This document shows, in pieces, positions 29,305-38,004 of a DNA stretch of 39,047 nt (position 1 is the first letter of the stretch; every line of letters begins with the position of its first letter). Location: assembly GCA_030529605.1 (NCBI GenBank), contig JAUMWO010000004.1:1-39047 (forward strand), read 5' to 3'. This DNA comes from Bacillota bacterium (GTDB lineage: Bacteria; Bacillota; Clostridia; Peptostreptococcales; Acidaminobacteraceae). Position numbers and translations under genes: made by a program. The notes under the pieces were generated by a model. The model saw nothing but the letters and a program-made list of their open reading frames with translations, searched no databases and was not told the DNA's origin.

Positions 29305-30878
29305 TACAGCATGTCCTGTGGGGCGTGATCGCCGTCGCTGCAATTATCACCGTCCTGTCCGGCTTTCTCGGCGATCTCCACGCCTTCCAACAATTCGGCT
29401 ACTACCGCGCTCCGTTTTTTCGCTGGAAAAACAAACAGCGCTTTTTTGCCGACGAACTGCTCTACTATCTCGCTCTCGGATTGGCGCTCGTCGCTTCGCT
29501 TCCCGTCACGGCGATCGCCGCACTGCTGATCCTGATCCACTTGCTGTTCCGAAGAATGATCGTCAAAGCGTATCCGCCCAAGAAGCCGCTCGCTTACACC
29601 GGCCGCATCAAACGGATGCTCGGGACGATGCTGCTGATCTTCTTTGCCGGGATGACTCTGTACTGCGTTGCACCTTGGGCATTGGTGATTTGGCTGGCAT
29701 TCGCCTTCCTGTGCGGGGATGGTTTCGTCCTCGCCGCCGATGGGATCAACCGACCGATGGAACTGCTGATCAACGAACGCTTCTACCGCGACGCGCAGCG
29801 CAAAGTATCGCGCGCACCGTTTCTCAAAGTGATTGCGATCACCGGAAGCTACGGCAAGACGTCCACCAAGAATGTCGTAGCGTCGATGCTCGCTCCCTAT
29901 CGCAATACCCTCGCTTCACCCGCCAGCTATAACACCAAATTGGGTCTGACGCGCACCATCCGCGAATCCCTGATCCCGACGACGGAGGTGTTTGTGGCGG
30001 AGATGGGCGCCAAGCGACTTGGGGAAATCGAGGAGATCGTCGATTTCCTCACCCCGGATCTCGCCATCGTCACATCGATCGGCGAGCAACATCTCGAAAC
30101 TTTCCGCTCTCTGGACAACATCGTCAAAGAAAAATCGGAGGTATTCCAAAAGCTGAGATCGGGAGGCTACGCCTTCATCAACGAAGAAGACCCAAGCTTG
30201 GCATCGCTTACCCTCCGTTCGGATGTGCACCGCGTCAGCTATTCCTTCCGGGAGACTTCGGACTTTTATCTCACGGATGTGGTGACATCCGGAGAGGGTT
30301 CTTCCTGCATTTTTGTCGATCGGAAGCGCGGGACCCGCACCAAGCTGTGGACAACTTTACTTGGCAAGCACAATCTGTTGAACATACTTGCAGGCGCTGC
30401 AATTGCTACAACAATCGGTGTCAAACCCGAAGAAATTGCCGCGGTTGTCACCACGCTCAAACCGGTTACGAACAGGTTATCCACACGCAAGGAAGGAGAT
30501 ATCCTCATCCTGGAGGATGCGTTCAATTCCAACCCGATCGGCGCGAAGGCTGCCCTCGATGTGTTGCAATCTCTGGCCACAAATGGGAAGCGAATTATTA
30601 TGACGCCGGGAATGATCGAACTTGCAGAAAAAGAGTATGCGGTGCATTTCCATTTCGGTCAACAAATTGCTGCCGTTTGCGATTATGTCATCTTGGTGAG
30701 CGAACGGCAAACCCGCCATATCCGCGAAGGCTTGGCGGCATCCGGTTACGACATGAACCGCGTGCAGGTGGTCCCGACGATGTCCGCAGCATTTCAGGCG
30801 ATGCGGTCGGTGGCGTCCGCCGGCGATGTCGTCCTGATCGAAAACGATCTTCCGGATGCTTTTGAGGAGAAAAAATGA
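29301..30878 (+). CDS. MurF-like Mur ligase with N-terminal membrane segments
   Basis: MurF joins D-Ala-D-Ala to UDP-MurNAc-tripeptide. This 525-aa protein carries the Mur ligase core after residue 170, with the ATP loop VIAITGSYGKTSTKN at about 182-196, the segment TSIGEQHLETFRSLDNIVKEKSE, and DAFNSNPIGAKAALD. Unlike canonical MurF, it has about 170 extra N-terminal residues with at least four hydrophobic segments (near 5-23, 52-80, 107-125 and 127-145), so the catalytic domain is tethered to the membrane. The usual N-terminal MurF substrate domain is absent. Overlaps of 4 nt (ATGA) with both neighbours show tight coupling to the hydrolase and the D-Ala ligase. Confidence 0.85.
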   Translation: MIQHVLWGVIAVAAIITVLSGFLGDLHAFQQFGYYRAPFFRWKNKQRFFADELLYYLALGLALVASLPVTAIAALLILIHLLFRRMIVKAYPPKKPLAYTGRIKRMLGTMLLIFFAGMTLYCVAPWALVIWLAFAFLCGDGFVLAADGINRPMELLINERFYRDAQRKVSRAPFLKVIAITGSYGKTSTKNVVASMLAPYRNTLASPASYNTKLGLTRTIRESLIPTTEVFVAEMGAKRLGEIEEIVDFLTPDLAIVTSIGEQHLETFRSLDNIVKEKSEVFQKLRSGGYAFINEEDPSLASLTLRSDVHRVSYSFRETSDFYLTDVVTSGEGSSCIFVDRKRGTRTKLWTTLLGKHNLLNILAGAAIATTIGVKPEEIAAVVTTLKPVTNRLSTRKEGDILILEDAFNSNPIGAKAALDVLQSLATNGKRIIMTPGMIELAEKEYAVHFHFGQQIAAVCDYVILVSERQTRHIREGLAASGYDMNRVQVVPTMSAAFQAMRSVASAGDVVLIENDLPDAFEEKK

Positions 30879-32044
30879 TTCATATCGGCGTATTTTTCGG
30901 TGGCAAATCGGTCGAACACGAAGTCTCGGTGATCACGGCGCAGCAGGCGATCGCGGTGATGCGCGAGATGAAAGGCTACCATGTCGTACCGATCTACATT
31001 GCAAAGACCGGCGACTGGTACACCGGCGACAACTTGATGGAAATCGAGCGATTCAAGGACATTCCTCGCCTGCTCGCCCATGCTCGCCGCGTCTATCTCG
31101 GCGGCGGAGAGCAACGTCACACCGCTCAACTCTTCGACGCGGACAAACGGCGCAATCGGATCACCCCCGATGCGGCGCGCATCGACATCGCCTTCCCGAT
31201 CGTGCATGGCACGGGTGGAGAGGACGGGACCCTGCAAGGGCTCTTCGAACTCCTCGAAATTCCTTATATCGGGTGCAATCCGCTCGCCGCTGCACTCTCG
31301 ATGGATAAGGTCTCGACGAAAGCGATGCTCGAGGGGATCCGCCAGACGACGATGTGCTGGCTTTATGCGCACGAGATTTTGACGGGGCTCGCGCCGTTTT
31401 TGGATCGATGCGAACAATCCCTCGTCTATCCGATGATCGTAAAGCCGAGCGATCTGGGCTCCAGCGTCGGAGTCAAGACAGCGCACAACCGGGCCGAGCT
31501 CGAGGACGCGATTCGATTCGCCGCCGAATTCTCGACCAAAATCATCGTCGAGAACAAATTGACCGATCTTTACGAGATCAACATTTCGGTGCTCGGCGAC
31601 CGGGAGCATATGGAACTCTCCGTCTGCGAGCGGCCGAAATCCGCGTCCGAGTTTTTGACCTACGAAGACAAATATATGGGCAGTGACTCCGCCAAGGGGA
31701 TGGCTTCGCTCAAACGCGAAATCCCTGCCGATATTCCGGACGCATTGCGCAGAGAAATCGAAACAGCGGCGCGAGAGGCTTTCCGCAGACTCGACTGCGC
31801 CGGAGTCTGCCGCATCGACTTTCTGGTCGATCGCACCACGGAGACTCCGTATCTTTGCGAACTCAACACGATTCCGGGATCCCTTGCCTTTTACCTGTGG
31901 GAGGCGACCGGAAAGCCGTTTCGGGCTCTGATCGCCGATCTGATCGAGATCGCGTACCGGGGACAGCGACGAAAACAGGCGTTGATCCGCTCCAACAGCA
32001 CCAATTTGCTCGCGCGGGACAATCTCAAAGGGATCAAAAAATAA
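30875..32044 (+). CDS. D-alanine-D-alanine ligase family ATP-grasp enzyme
   Basis: The 389-aa protein has the Ddl layout: N-terminal FFGGKSVEHEVSVITAQQA with Glu16, VHGTGGEDGTLQGLFELL, the ATP-grasp segment KPSDLGSSVGV near 190-200, and an omega loop with TYEDKYMG near 262, whose tyrosine fits a D-Ala-D-Ala rather than a D-Ala-D-lactate enzyme. The C-terminus has the metal-binding CELNTIPGS motif. It is longer than many Ddl proteins and diverges around residues 100-160, so another dipeptide product cannot be excluded. No VanH or VanX homologue is nearby. Start and upstream stop overlap as ATGA. Confidence 0.85.
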   Translation: MIHIGVFFGGKSVEHEVSVITAQQAIAVMREMKGYHVVPIYIAKTGDWYTGDNLMEIERFKDIPRLLAHARRVYLGGGEQRHTAQLFDADKRRNRITPDAARIDIAFPIVHGTGGEDGTLQGLFELLEIPYIGCNPLAAALSMDKVSTKAMLEGIRQTTMCWLYAHEILTGLAPFLDRCEQSLVYPMIVKPSDLGSSVGVKTAHNRAELEDAIRFAAEFSTKIIVENKLTDLYEINISVLGDREHMELSVCERPKSASEFLTYEDKYMGSDSAKGMASLKREIPADIPDALRREIETAAREAFRRLDCAGVCRIDFLVDRTTETPYLCELNTIPGSLAFYLWEATGKPFRALIADLIEIAYRGQRRKQALIRSNSTNLLARDNLKGIKK

Positions 32045-32111
32045 CAACCATCCGAACACCGGACCAACACCAGGTCAATCACCGGATCAGTCAAGGAACA
32101 ATCAAAGGATC
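32043..32111 (+). repeat. Six degenerate 11-12 bp tandem repeats before the response regulator
   Basis: Units AACAACCATCC, AACACCGGACC, AACACCAGGTC, AATCACCGGATC, AGTCAAGGAAC and AATCAAAGGATC follow one another, separated by at most one base, giving a period near one helical turn. They fill the whole gap between the D-Ala ligase gene and the regulator's ribosome binding site (GGGGGA). OmpR-type regulators often bind such phased direct repeats, so autoregulation is a natural guess. Confidence 0.6.
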
Positions 32112-32124
32112 AACGGGGGAAGCG

Positions 32125-32808
32125 ATGAAAACAATCCTGATCGTGGAAGACGATGCCGACATTCGAAATTTAATCTCCGATTACTGCAAGGCCTCCGGTC
32201 ACCGACCGATCACTGCAGCAGACGGCGAGGAGGCATTGCGTTTGTTCGAAAACGAGAAACCGCATCTCGTGCTTCTGGATATCATCGTGCCCAAGGTCGA
32301 CGGATTTGAGCTCTGCAGACGCCTGCGACGCGAATCCGCGACACCCATCATCATGGTCAGTTCCAAGCAGGATGAAAGCGACAAGATCCTCGCTCTCGGG
32401 CTGGGAGCGGACGACTATGTCGAAAAACCGTTCAGTCCTCGCCTTTTGGTCGCCAAAATCGACGCCCTGCTCCGCCGGGTCGGGGAGCTATCCGGGGAAC
32501 CCACAGCCGATGTCATCGAGTTTCGCGGCCTCCGAATTCACGAGGGATCTCGTACTTGCAGCGTCGGAGAGCGCAATATCGATTTGTCCAAGATCGAATT
32601 CGACATCCTCCTCTATATCGTGAAGCACAAAAATCAGGTGCTCTCGCGCGACCGGATCTTCGATGCGGTCTGGGGAGTGCACGAAATCGGCGACCCGAGC
32701 ACGGTCACGGTGCATGTCAAAAAGATCCGGGAAAAGATCGGCGACGATCCGAAGAAACCGCAAATCATACAAACGGTCTGGGGAGTCGGGTATGCGGCGC
32801 GAGACTGA
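32125..32808 (+). CDS. OmpR/PhoB-type response regulator
   Basis: This 227-aa protein has an N-terminal receiver domain with the acidic pocket EDD (8-10), the phospho-acceptor Asp52 in LLDIIVPKVDG, Ser80, and Lys101 (EKPFSP). A winged helix of the OmpR class fills residues 130-225 (LSKIEFDILLYIVKHKNQVL; DPSTVTVHVKKIREKIGDDP). GGGGGAA lies 5 nt before the ATG. The histidine kinase gene overlaps its end by 17 nt. Because it lies within the hydrolase-MurF-Ddl operon, control of cell-wall genes or sensing of wall state is likely. Confidence 0.95.
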   Translation: MKTILIVEDDADIRNLISDYCKASGHRPITAADGEEALRLFENEKPHLVLLDIIVPKVDGFELCRRLRRESATPIIMVSSKQDESDKILALGLGADDYVEKPFSPRLLVAKIDALLRRVGELSGEPTADVIEFRGLRIHEGSRTCSVGERNIDLSKIEFDILLYIVKHKNQVLSRDRIFDAVWGVHEIGDPSTVTVHVKKIREKIGDDPKKPQIIQTVWGVGYAARD

Positions 32809-33901
32809 GACGACGGAACGCAACATCAAGCATGAAATCCGCAGGACGCAGCGTCGGACGATTCGTCGTTCGCTCTACTATCCGTTGATGACGCTTGCGA
32901 TGCTGACCCTTCTCTCTTCCATGTTGCTTTTGGCGCTCAATGTCAAGTCGATCCATCTTTCCTCGGTGCGCGGATGGTCGATCATCATCGGGGTCCTATG
33001 CAATCTGGGAATCGTCATCATGCTGATTCAACTGCTCCAACGCCGCTTGTTCCGCCGGCTTCGTGTCATCCAGCACAGCATCGACGAAATCAACTCCGGC
33101 AGCATCGTCCCCGATCCGTCACTTCGCGCAGAGGGGCAGTATGAGGATGAGATCTCCGGCATCGCGGAAGGAATCGAGGAATTGAAACTTCAACTCAAGG
33201 AGCGGCTCGACGAGCAGTTGGAGCTGGAGAAGAAGCGCAAGATCCTCCTCGCTCGCATCTCGCATGACTTGAGGACGCCGTTGACCAGCATCATCGGGTA
33301 TGTGGAAGCCCTGCAGGACGGAATCAGCCCGGATGAAGAAACCTACCTCGCGACCATCCACGAACGAGCCGACTTTATGAATCGATTGATCGAAGACCTC
33401 TCGCTGTTTTCGAAACGAGAACTCGATGAGCTCCCGGTTTATATGGAATTGAAGCGTTCGGACACTTTACTCGAAAACTACTTTAACAATTTCCTGTCCA
33501 ATGATAAACTTAGAGTGACGATTCATCGACCTTTTGTTCAAACCTATTTGCGGGTGGATCCCCATCGCTTAAAGCAAATATTGGACAATTTGATCGGGAA
33601 TGCGCAAAAATACGCCAGTTCTGCGGTCGACATCTCCACCCGGGTGCAAGATCATATGCTGGAGGTTTCGATTCGCGACGACGGTCCCGGCGTTCCGCCG
33701 GAATTCAGCGAGAGCATCTTTGATCCCTTCTTTATGGTCAATAAAGTAAAGGATCAAGCCCTCCGAGGCGGCACCGGCCTTGGCTTGACCATCGTGAAGC
33801 AACTGGTCGAATTGCATGGCGGATCCGTCCGTGTACACAGTCAGATCAATGAAGGCGCCGAATTCACCTTCGCCCTTCCCATCGTGAGAAAAACGAATTA
33901 G
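32792..33901 (+). CDS. Sensor histidine kinase (HisKA)
   Basis: The 369-aa protein has two membrane segments (about residues 31-50 and 61-82) with only a very short loop between them, then a HAMP-like linker (about 83-140). The HisKA helix carries ISHDLRTPLTSIIGY with phospho-acceptor His158, and the HATPase domain has N box NLIGNAQKYA, DDGPGVP and GGTGLGLTIV. The near absence of an external domain points to an intramembrane-sensing kinase of the BceS/VanS-like type, which often detects cell-envelope stress. GGGAG sits 6 nt before the ATG. It is partnered by the response regulator upstream. Confidence 0.94.
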   Translation: MRRETETTERNIKHEIRRTQRRTIRRSLYYPLMTLAMLTLLSSMLLLALNVKSIHLSSVRGWSIIIGVLCNLGIVIMLIQLLQRRLFRRLRVIQHSIDEINSGSIVPDPSLRAEGQYEDEISGIAEGIEELKLQLKERLDEQLELEKKRKILLARISHDLRTPLTSIIGYVEALQDGISPDEETYLATIHERADFMNRLIEDLSLFSKRELDELPVYMELKRSDTLLENYFNNFLSNDKLRVTIHRPFVQTYLRVDPHRLKQILDNLIGNAQKYASSAVDISTRVQDHMLEVSIRDDGPGVPPEFSESIFDPFFMVNKVKDQALRGGTGLGLTIVKQLVELHGGSVRVHSQINEGAEFTFALPIVRKTN

Positions 33902-33910
33902 GAGACTCGT

Positions 33911-35401
33911 ATGAAATGCCCGAATTGTTCCTTCGACAATCCAAATAATCTTGGGATTTGCAAAGTGTGTGGCGAAACCATTCACGATGCGGCTCCGGAG
34001 TCCGTGCGCGACACGGTATCACTCGATTTTGCATTGCAAGAGCGATTCCGCAAGCGAGCAATGCGAGCGCGCGAACAAAAGGAGATGGAAGCCCAAAGCG
34101 CGCCGTCTGTCGAGTCGCCGGTTCCGAGACCGACGGAAGCGATTGCCCGACAGGAAGCACCGAGTCCCCAAAAGCCCGATGCGGCTCCGGCAGCCGAACC
34201 CAAACGCGAGGCGACTTGGAGTCAGAACATCCAACCCGCCAAGGACTTTGCGGCTTCGCGACGTGCGGAAACGCAGGCGCGCCGACAGACCGAGATCCGT
34301 CTCAAACCGGATCTGAACGCGCAACCGCAGCCGCAGGCACGCCGTCAAGGAAAAGCGGACTATCGTCCGGCTCCTACCGGATTCAACGAGCTTCCGGTGG
34401 ATGATCAAACGCCGCCGAGCGCGGGATGGGAGCCGCTCTCCAAGAACGATCCGTACTACACGGTTCCTCTCAACTCCATGTTGAGCGAGTCGCGTCCATC
34501 CGTGCAAACGCCTCCGGTTGCTCCGACTCCGACCAGAGCGATTCCGCCTTCGGCGATTCCGAACACCGCGTCGAAGTCCAAACCTGCCGCCACGTCGTCC
34601 TTTGCGACATCGGATGAGTTCAACACCGGTCGCCAGGCAAGCCTCGCGCGCGATGTGGAAGCGCTCGAAGAAGCGTTCCCGCCTCGAAGCCGCGACGAAC
34701 GCAGCACTCGCAGCCGCAAACCGAAAAACAACCGAATGGCGACGCTCATCATCATCTTGTTGATTTTAGTGCTCGCCGGACTGCTCTTTCTGATTTACAA
34801 GATGTCGACCGGTCGAACTGCTCCACCGGCACCGACAACGGATGTCGCCAATACAACGGCTCCGACGCAGTCGATGACACAGCCGTCGACCCAACCGACA
34901 CAACCGTCGACAACACCGACGCAGCCGGCTACGACGAAGCCGAAGAATCCAAAGCCTACGACGCAACCCTCCAATACTCAGCCGACCTCGGGAACGGATA
35001 CCACCGCTCCGACCTCGGAAAAACCGCTTTCGAACTTCTCCTCTTCGGCCACTTCTTCGGGAGGAAGCCCGGCGAGCGATCTGACCATCGATTCTCTGCG
35101 AGTCGGTAGCCATGAGGACTTCACTCGAGTCGTCATCGATCTCGATCCGGCGAAAACCGTTCCGTCTTACCAGGCGAACATCTCGGAGGACGGACGCACC
35201 GTAACTTTGGTGATTCGTGGAGTCATCAAGAACAACGCGACCGATGTCACCACACCGGTCGGTAGAATCAACAGTGTTGTGATCTCGCAGACGACTCCGG
35301 ATTCGGTGACTGCCGTGATTCAGCTCAACAACCGAATGCAATATCGCGTGTTCGGCTTGGAATCCCCGGTCCGCATCGTCCTCGACGTCGCCAATCTTTA
35401 G
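33911..35401 (+). CDS. Zinc-ribbon, single-pass membrane protein with AMIN domain
   Basis: This 496-aa protein starts with a cytosolic zinc ribbon (Cys3, Cys6, Cys17, Cys20), followed by about 250 residues rich in Pro, Ala, Gln and Arg. A membrane segment lies near residues 276-298 (ATLIIILLILVLAGLLFLIY), then a Thr/Pro-rich spacer (about 305-375) and an AMIN domain (about 388-496, DLTIDSLRVGSHEDFTRVVI). AMIN domains bind peptidoglycan or septal wall and usually sit on amidases, which are absent here. The protein may link an inner sensor or zinc-binding part to the wall. It is the last gene of the operon, 9 nt after the kinase, with GGAG upstream. Confidence 0.88.
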   Translation: MKCPNCSFDNPNNLGICKVCGETIHDAAPESVRDTVSLDFALQERFRKRAMRAREQKEMEAQSAPSVESPVPRPTEAIARQEAPSPQKPDAAPAAEPKREATWSQNIQPAKDFAASRRAETQARRQTEIRLKPDLNAQPQPQARRQGKADYRPAPTGFNELPVDDQTPPSAGWEPLSKNDPYYTVPLNSMLSESRPSVQTPPVAPTPTRAIPPSAIPNTASKSKPAATSSFATSDEFNTGRQASLARDVEALEEAFPPRSRDERSTRSRKPKNNRMATLIIILLILVLAGLLFLIYKMSTGRTAPPAPTTDVANTTAPTQSMTQPSTQPTQPSTTPTQPATTKPKNPKPTTQPSNTQPTSGTDTTAPTSEKPLSNFSSSATSSGGSPASDLTIDSLRVGSHEDFTRVVIDLDPAKTVPSYQANISEDGRTVTLVIRGVIKNNATDVTTPVGRINSVVISQTTPDSVTAVIQLNNRMQYRVFGLESPVRIVLDVANL

Positions 35402-35450
35402 TCTTTCGTTCGATCGAAACGATTGGAACATCTTAATCCGATCCAAATAT

Positions 35451-35485
35451 AAGACTCGCGCACCTTCGGGTACGCGAGTCTTTTT
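35451..35485 (+). terminator. Intrinsic terminator of the hydrolase-to-AMIN operon
   Basis: GACTCGCG pairs with CGCGAGTC around a 12-nt loop, and the stem runs directly into TTTTT. On the minus strand no comparable T-run follows, so it serves mainly the plus-strand operon. Confidence 0.85.
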
Positions 35486-35514
35486 CCTAGGTCCAAATTG
35501 GAGAAGCTAGCATA

Positions 35515-37647
35515 TTAAAAACGGAATCTTGCAATGCGCTCCTGTGCGCTGGTTGCAATCTCAGCGAGGTGATCGCTGGCTTCGGTGATGTCGTGAATCG
35601 ACTTGGTTTGTGATTCGACCGATGCCGCCGCCTGTTGCGTGGTCGCGGCGTTTTCTTCCGCGATGGCCGCGAGATTTTCGATGATCCGCACGATCTCGGT
35701 ATTTTTGCTCTCGATCTCTTTGGAGGAGCGGTTGAGATGGTTCACGATCGAACGCGTCTTGTCGACGGCAGTCGAAATCAATTTGAATTTGTTCCCCGTA
35801 TCCTCCAGTTTTTCATCTTGTTCGGCCACGATGTGCCCGACTTCATTCATCGTCGTCACCGCGATCTCCGACTTGTGTTTGAGATCGTCGATGATCGAAG
35901 TGATTTCATTCGTAAATCCGGCAGACTGCTCCGCAAGCTTACGAATTTCCTCGGCGACGACGGCAAATCCGCGACCGGCATCCCCGGCTCTCGCCGCTTC
36001 GATCGCCGCGTTGAGCGCGAGGAGATTGGTCTGATCCGAAATCGACTGGATCATTTCGCTCGCTTTGGCGATCTTGATGGCACTCTGATTGGTCTGGGAG
36101 ATCACCTGATGGATTTCTTGAGCCGCTTTTTTGTTGAGCTGGCTGACGTCAAACAATTCTTCCATCGTCTTATTTCCTTCGTTTCGCAAGGTATCGATCT
36201 CTTGCGTCGATTCGGAAAGATCCGCGAGGACACCGATCATCTCGCCGAGCAGCGCATTGGCCTGCTCCACATTTTCGGCGGCCGTCTGCGTGTCATGCGC
36301 TTGCGAAGACGCTCCTCCGGCGATGTTACCGACCGCATTCGCCACTTCGCTCGCCGACTCAAAGGTGCTCTGTGATGTCGCCGTCAGCTCTTCGGCTGTC
36401 GCGGCAATGTTTTGAGAGTCCGAAGAAATCGACTCCAGGAGACTTTCCATATTGTGGAGCATCATAGTCATCGAACGGACGATCGAACCGATCTCGTCCT
36501 GACTGTCGCGGTATCGTTCTGCCGCACGCGACTCGTCCGTTTCCGAGAAGTCGTAGTTCGCCATGCGATTGAGCGTGATGTCGAGGAGCGCCAGTGGACG
36601 TGTCACAATGCGATTTGCGATGAGATAGCCTAGGCCGATCAGTCCGGCGATCATAAGCACATTGACCAAGGCGGAAACGATCAATTGCTTGTTGGACTCT
36701 CGTGAGATGCTGCGAATCGTCGTGATATTCCCGTATACCCAATGATCATCGAGACCCGAGATCTTTACCGGCACAAACACCATCTTGGAATCGAGTCCCT
36801 CACGGTTTTTCTCGATCGAAGACGACTCATCCGCATTCGACACGAGGTCGAGATGGCGCCGAAACGCAGGAGCAACTTTCGTAAAGTCTTTCATCACATT
36901 GTCCGCATTGCCGGTATCGGCGATCACGATGCCCTCATGGGTCGTCAGGAACAATGTGTTTTCATCATGGGAGACATTGTTTTCGAGATACTTTTGAAGA
37001 AAGGTGACCATCACATCCGAGCAAACGACGCCGACTTGCTTGCCGTCCTTTTTGATCGGCGTCGCGATCGTCACGAGCACTTCCTTTCCGAACTCAAACG
37101 GAGGCGTCATGATCGTGCGGCCTTCGCTGATCGGACGGCGATACCACTCGACATTGGGATCTTTGACCAAGTCCGCCGAGAAATCGACGGATCCGTCGTC
37201 CTTCGCGTACACGATCATGCGACCTTCCGCCTCACGGTGGTTCGGATTCGTCTTGTACTGCGCGTCCTTTCCGTCAAACGCATTCGGTTCAAAGAAAACC
37301 CCGAGAGCTGCAACACTGGCGTTTTCCCGCGTCAGACGCTTGACCAATTCGACCACTTCGTCGCGGGTCATTTTGCTCGGTCCATTCATAATACTGACTT
37401 CCATCAGATCACGAACCTGGACGGCGAGCTCATAGGCGCTCGTCAGTTCGACCGAAAGTTCGTTGGCAAAGCGTCTCGTCTTTTCCAGTTCGATTTGTGA
37501 TTTATAATTCATATCGCTTTGGTATTGCGTGATACCGGCGATCACCGTCCTCGCGGCGAGTACGATCAGAAGAGTCAAAGCGAGGAACATGGACATCTTA
37601 AATCCGATGCTTTTGGTAAAGCCCCGCTTTTTTTCTTGTTGATTCAT
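35515..37647 (-). CDS. Methyl-accepting chemotaxis protein with dCache sensor
   Basis: This 710-aa chemoreceptor has a membrane segment at about 15-38, a large external sensing region of dCache type (about 40-325, with [20 protein letters not shown] and [20 protein letters not shown]), a second segment near 330-350, a HAMP domain, and the signalling domain. The tip has the conserved [20 protein letters not shown]. It would signal to CheA/CheW at the cell pole. The ATG at 37647 has GGAGG 5 nt upstream; the longer frame to 37794 lies in the leader. It is a single gene with its own promoter and a leader of about 175 nt. The ligand is unknown. Confidence 0.95.
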   Translation of the reverse strand: MNQQEKKRGFTKSIGFKMSMFLALTLLIVLAARTVIAGITQYQSDMNYKSQIELEKTRRFANELSVELTSAYELAVQVRDLMEVSIMNGPSKMTRDEVVELVKRLTRENASVAALGVFFEPNAFDGKDAQYKTNPNHREAEGRMIVYAKDDGSVDFSADLVKDPNVEWYRRPISEGRTIMTPPFEFGKEVLVTIATPIKKDGKQVGVVCSDVMVTFLQKYLENNVSHDENTLFLTTHEGIVIADTGNADNVMKDFTKVAPAFRRHLDLVSNADESSSIEKNREGLDSKMVFVPVKISGLDDHWVYGNITTIRSISRESNKQLIVSALVNVLMIAGLIGLGYLIANRIVTRPLALLDITLNRMANYDFSETDESRAAERYRDSQDEIGSIVRSMTMMLHNMESLLESISSDSQNIAATAEELTATSQSTFESASEVANAVGNIAGGASSQAHDTQTAAENVEQANALLGEMIGVLADLSESTQEIDTLRNEGNKTMEELFDVSQLNKKAAQEIHQVISQTNQSAIKIAKASEMIQSISDQTNLLALNAAIEAARAGDAGRGFAVVAEEIRKLAEQSAGFTNEITSIIDDLKHKSEIAVTTMNEVGHIVAEQDEKLEDTGNKFKLISTAVDKTRSIVNHLNRSSKEIESKNTEIVRIIENLAAIAEENAATTQQAAASVESQTKSIHDITEASDHLAEIATSAQERIARFRF

Positions 37648-37828
37648 CTTGTCCTCCGTTTGTATGAGACATTCACGGGGTGAAAAATACCCGAAAAACC
37701 CGGTCCCAACCATTAAGTTTGAATGCCCCCCTTTCGCGGAAATCACATAACATTTTTGAGCTTTTGAGCCGGATATGATTTTTAATGAATACATGTTTCA
37801 AGCCATTCTTTCTGCCTACGGATGATAA

Positions 37829-37857
37829 AGTATATATAACAATACAAATGCTTCCAA
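37829..37857 (-). promoter_or_regulatory. Sigma-A type promoter for the chemoreceptor gene
   Basis: Minus-strand TTGGAA, 17 nt, TATACT. No sigma-D box (TAAA-N15-GCCGATAT) is seen before this gene, unlike flgM. It would give a leader of about 175 nt. Confidence 0.6.
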
Positions 37858-37927
37858 TCGCGAATTTCATTTTCAAAATCGAGCCGAAATCGAGTGGAAA
37901 GGCTTCCTCGATTAAAGTTTTATTTTC

Positions 37928-37936
37928 TGATATACT
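37928..37936 (+). promoter_or_regulatory. Extended -10 promoter for yitT
   Basis: TGATATACT is an extended -10 box about 70 nt before the start codon. A -35 match is weak (TCGATT at 17 nt). Confidence 0.5.
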
Positions 37937-38004
37937 GTCGAGTAGCGTTTTATATTCTCGCTTTCCGGTCGATTTTCGACTCGTATCCCATATCTGGAGG
38001 TTCT

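Larger units (their letters stand above)
37648..38004. other. Intergenic region between chemoreceptor and YitT genes
   Basis: The 357-nt divergent gap holds no gene I can support. It contains both promoters (37829-37857 minus, 37928-37936 plus). The minus-strand leader has a G-rich, foldable part at about 37671-37745, with GCATTCA and TGAATGT as closing arms. I compared it by eye with c-di-GMP-I and c-di-GMP-II riboswitches and found no match. The rest is AT-rich without repeats. Confidence 0.6.

Noticed and set aside
30875-33901. Vancomycin-resistance cluster (ddl plus two-component pair)
   Set aside because: No vanH, vanX, vanT or vanXY homologue is present, and the omega-loop tyrosine points to D-Ala-D-Ala. 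The kinase and regulator are common types.
37671-37745. c-di-GMP riboswitch before the chemoreceptor
   Set aside because: The conserved GGGACGCAAAGC-type segment of class I is absent, and I see no class II pattern.
37700-37790. Sigma-D promoter before the chemoreceptor gene
   Set aside because: A GCCGGATAT string exists only on the plus strand with poor -35 spacing; the minus strand has no match, and a sigma-A type promoter fits better.
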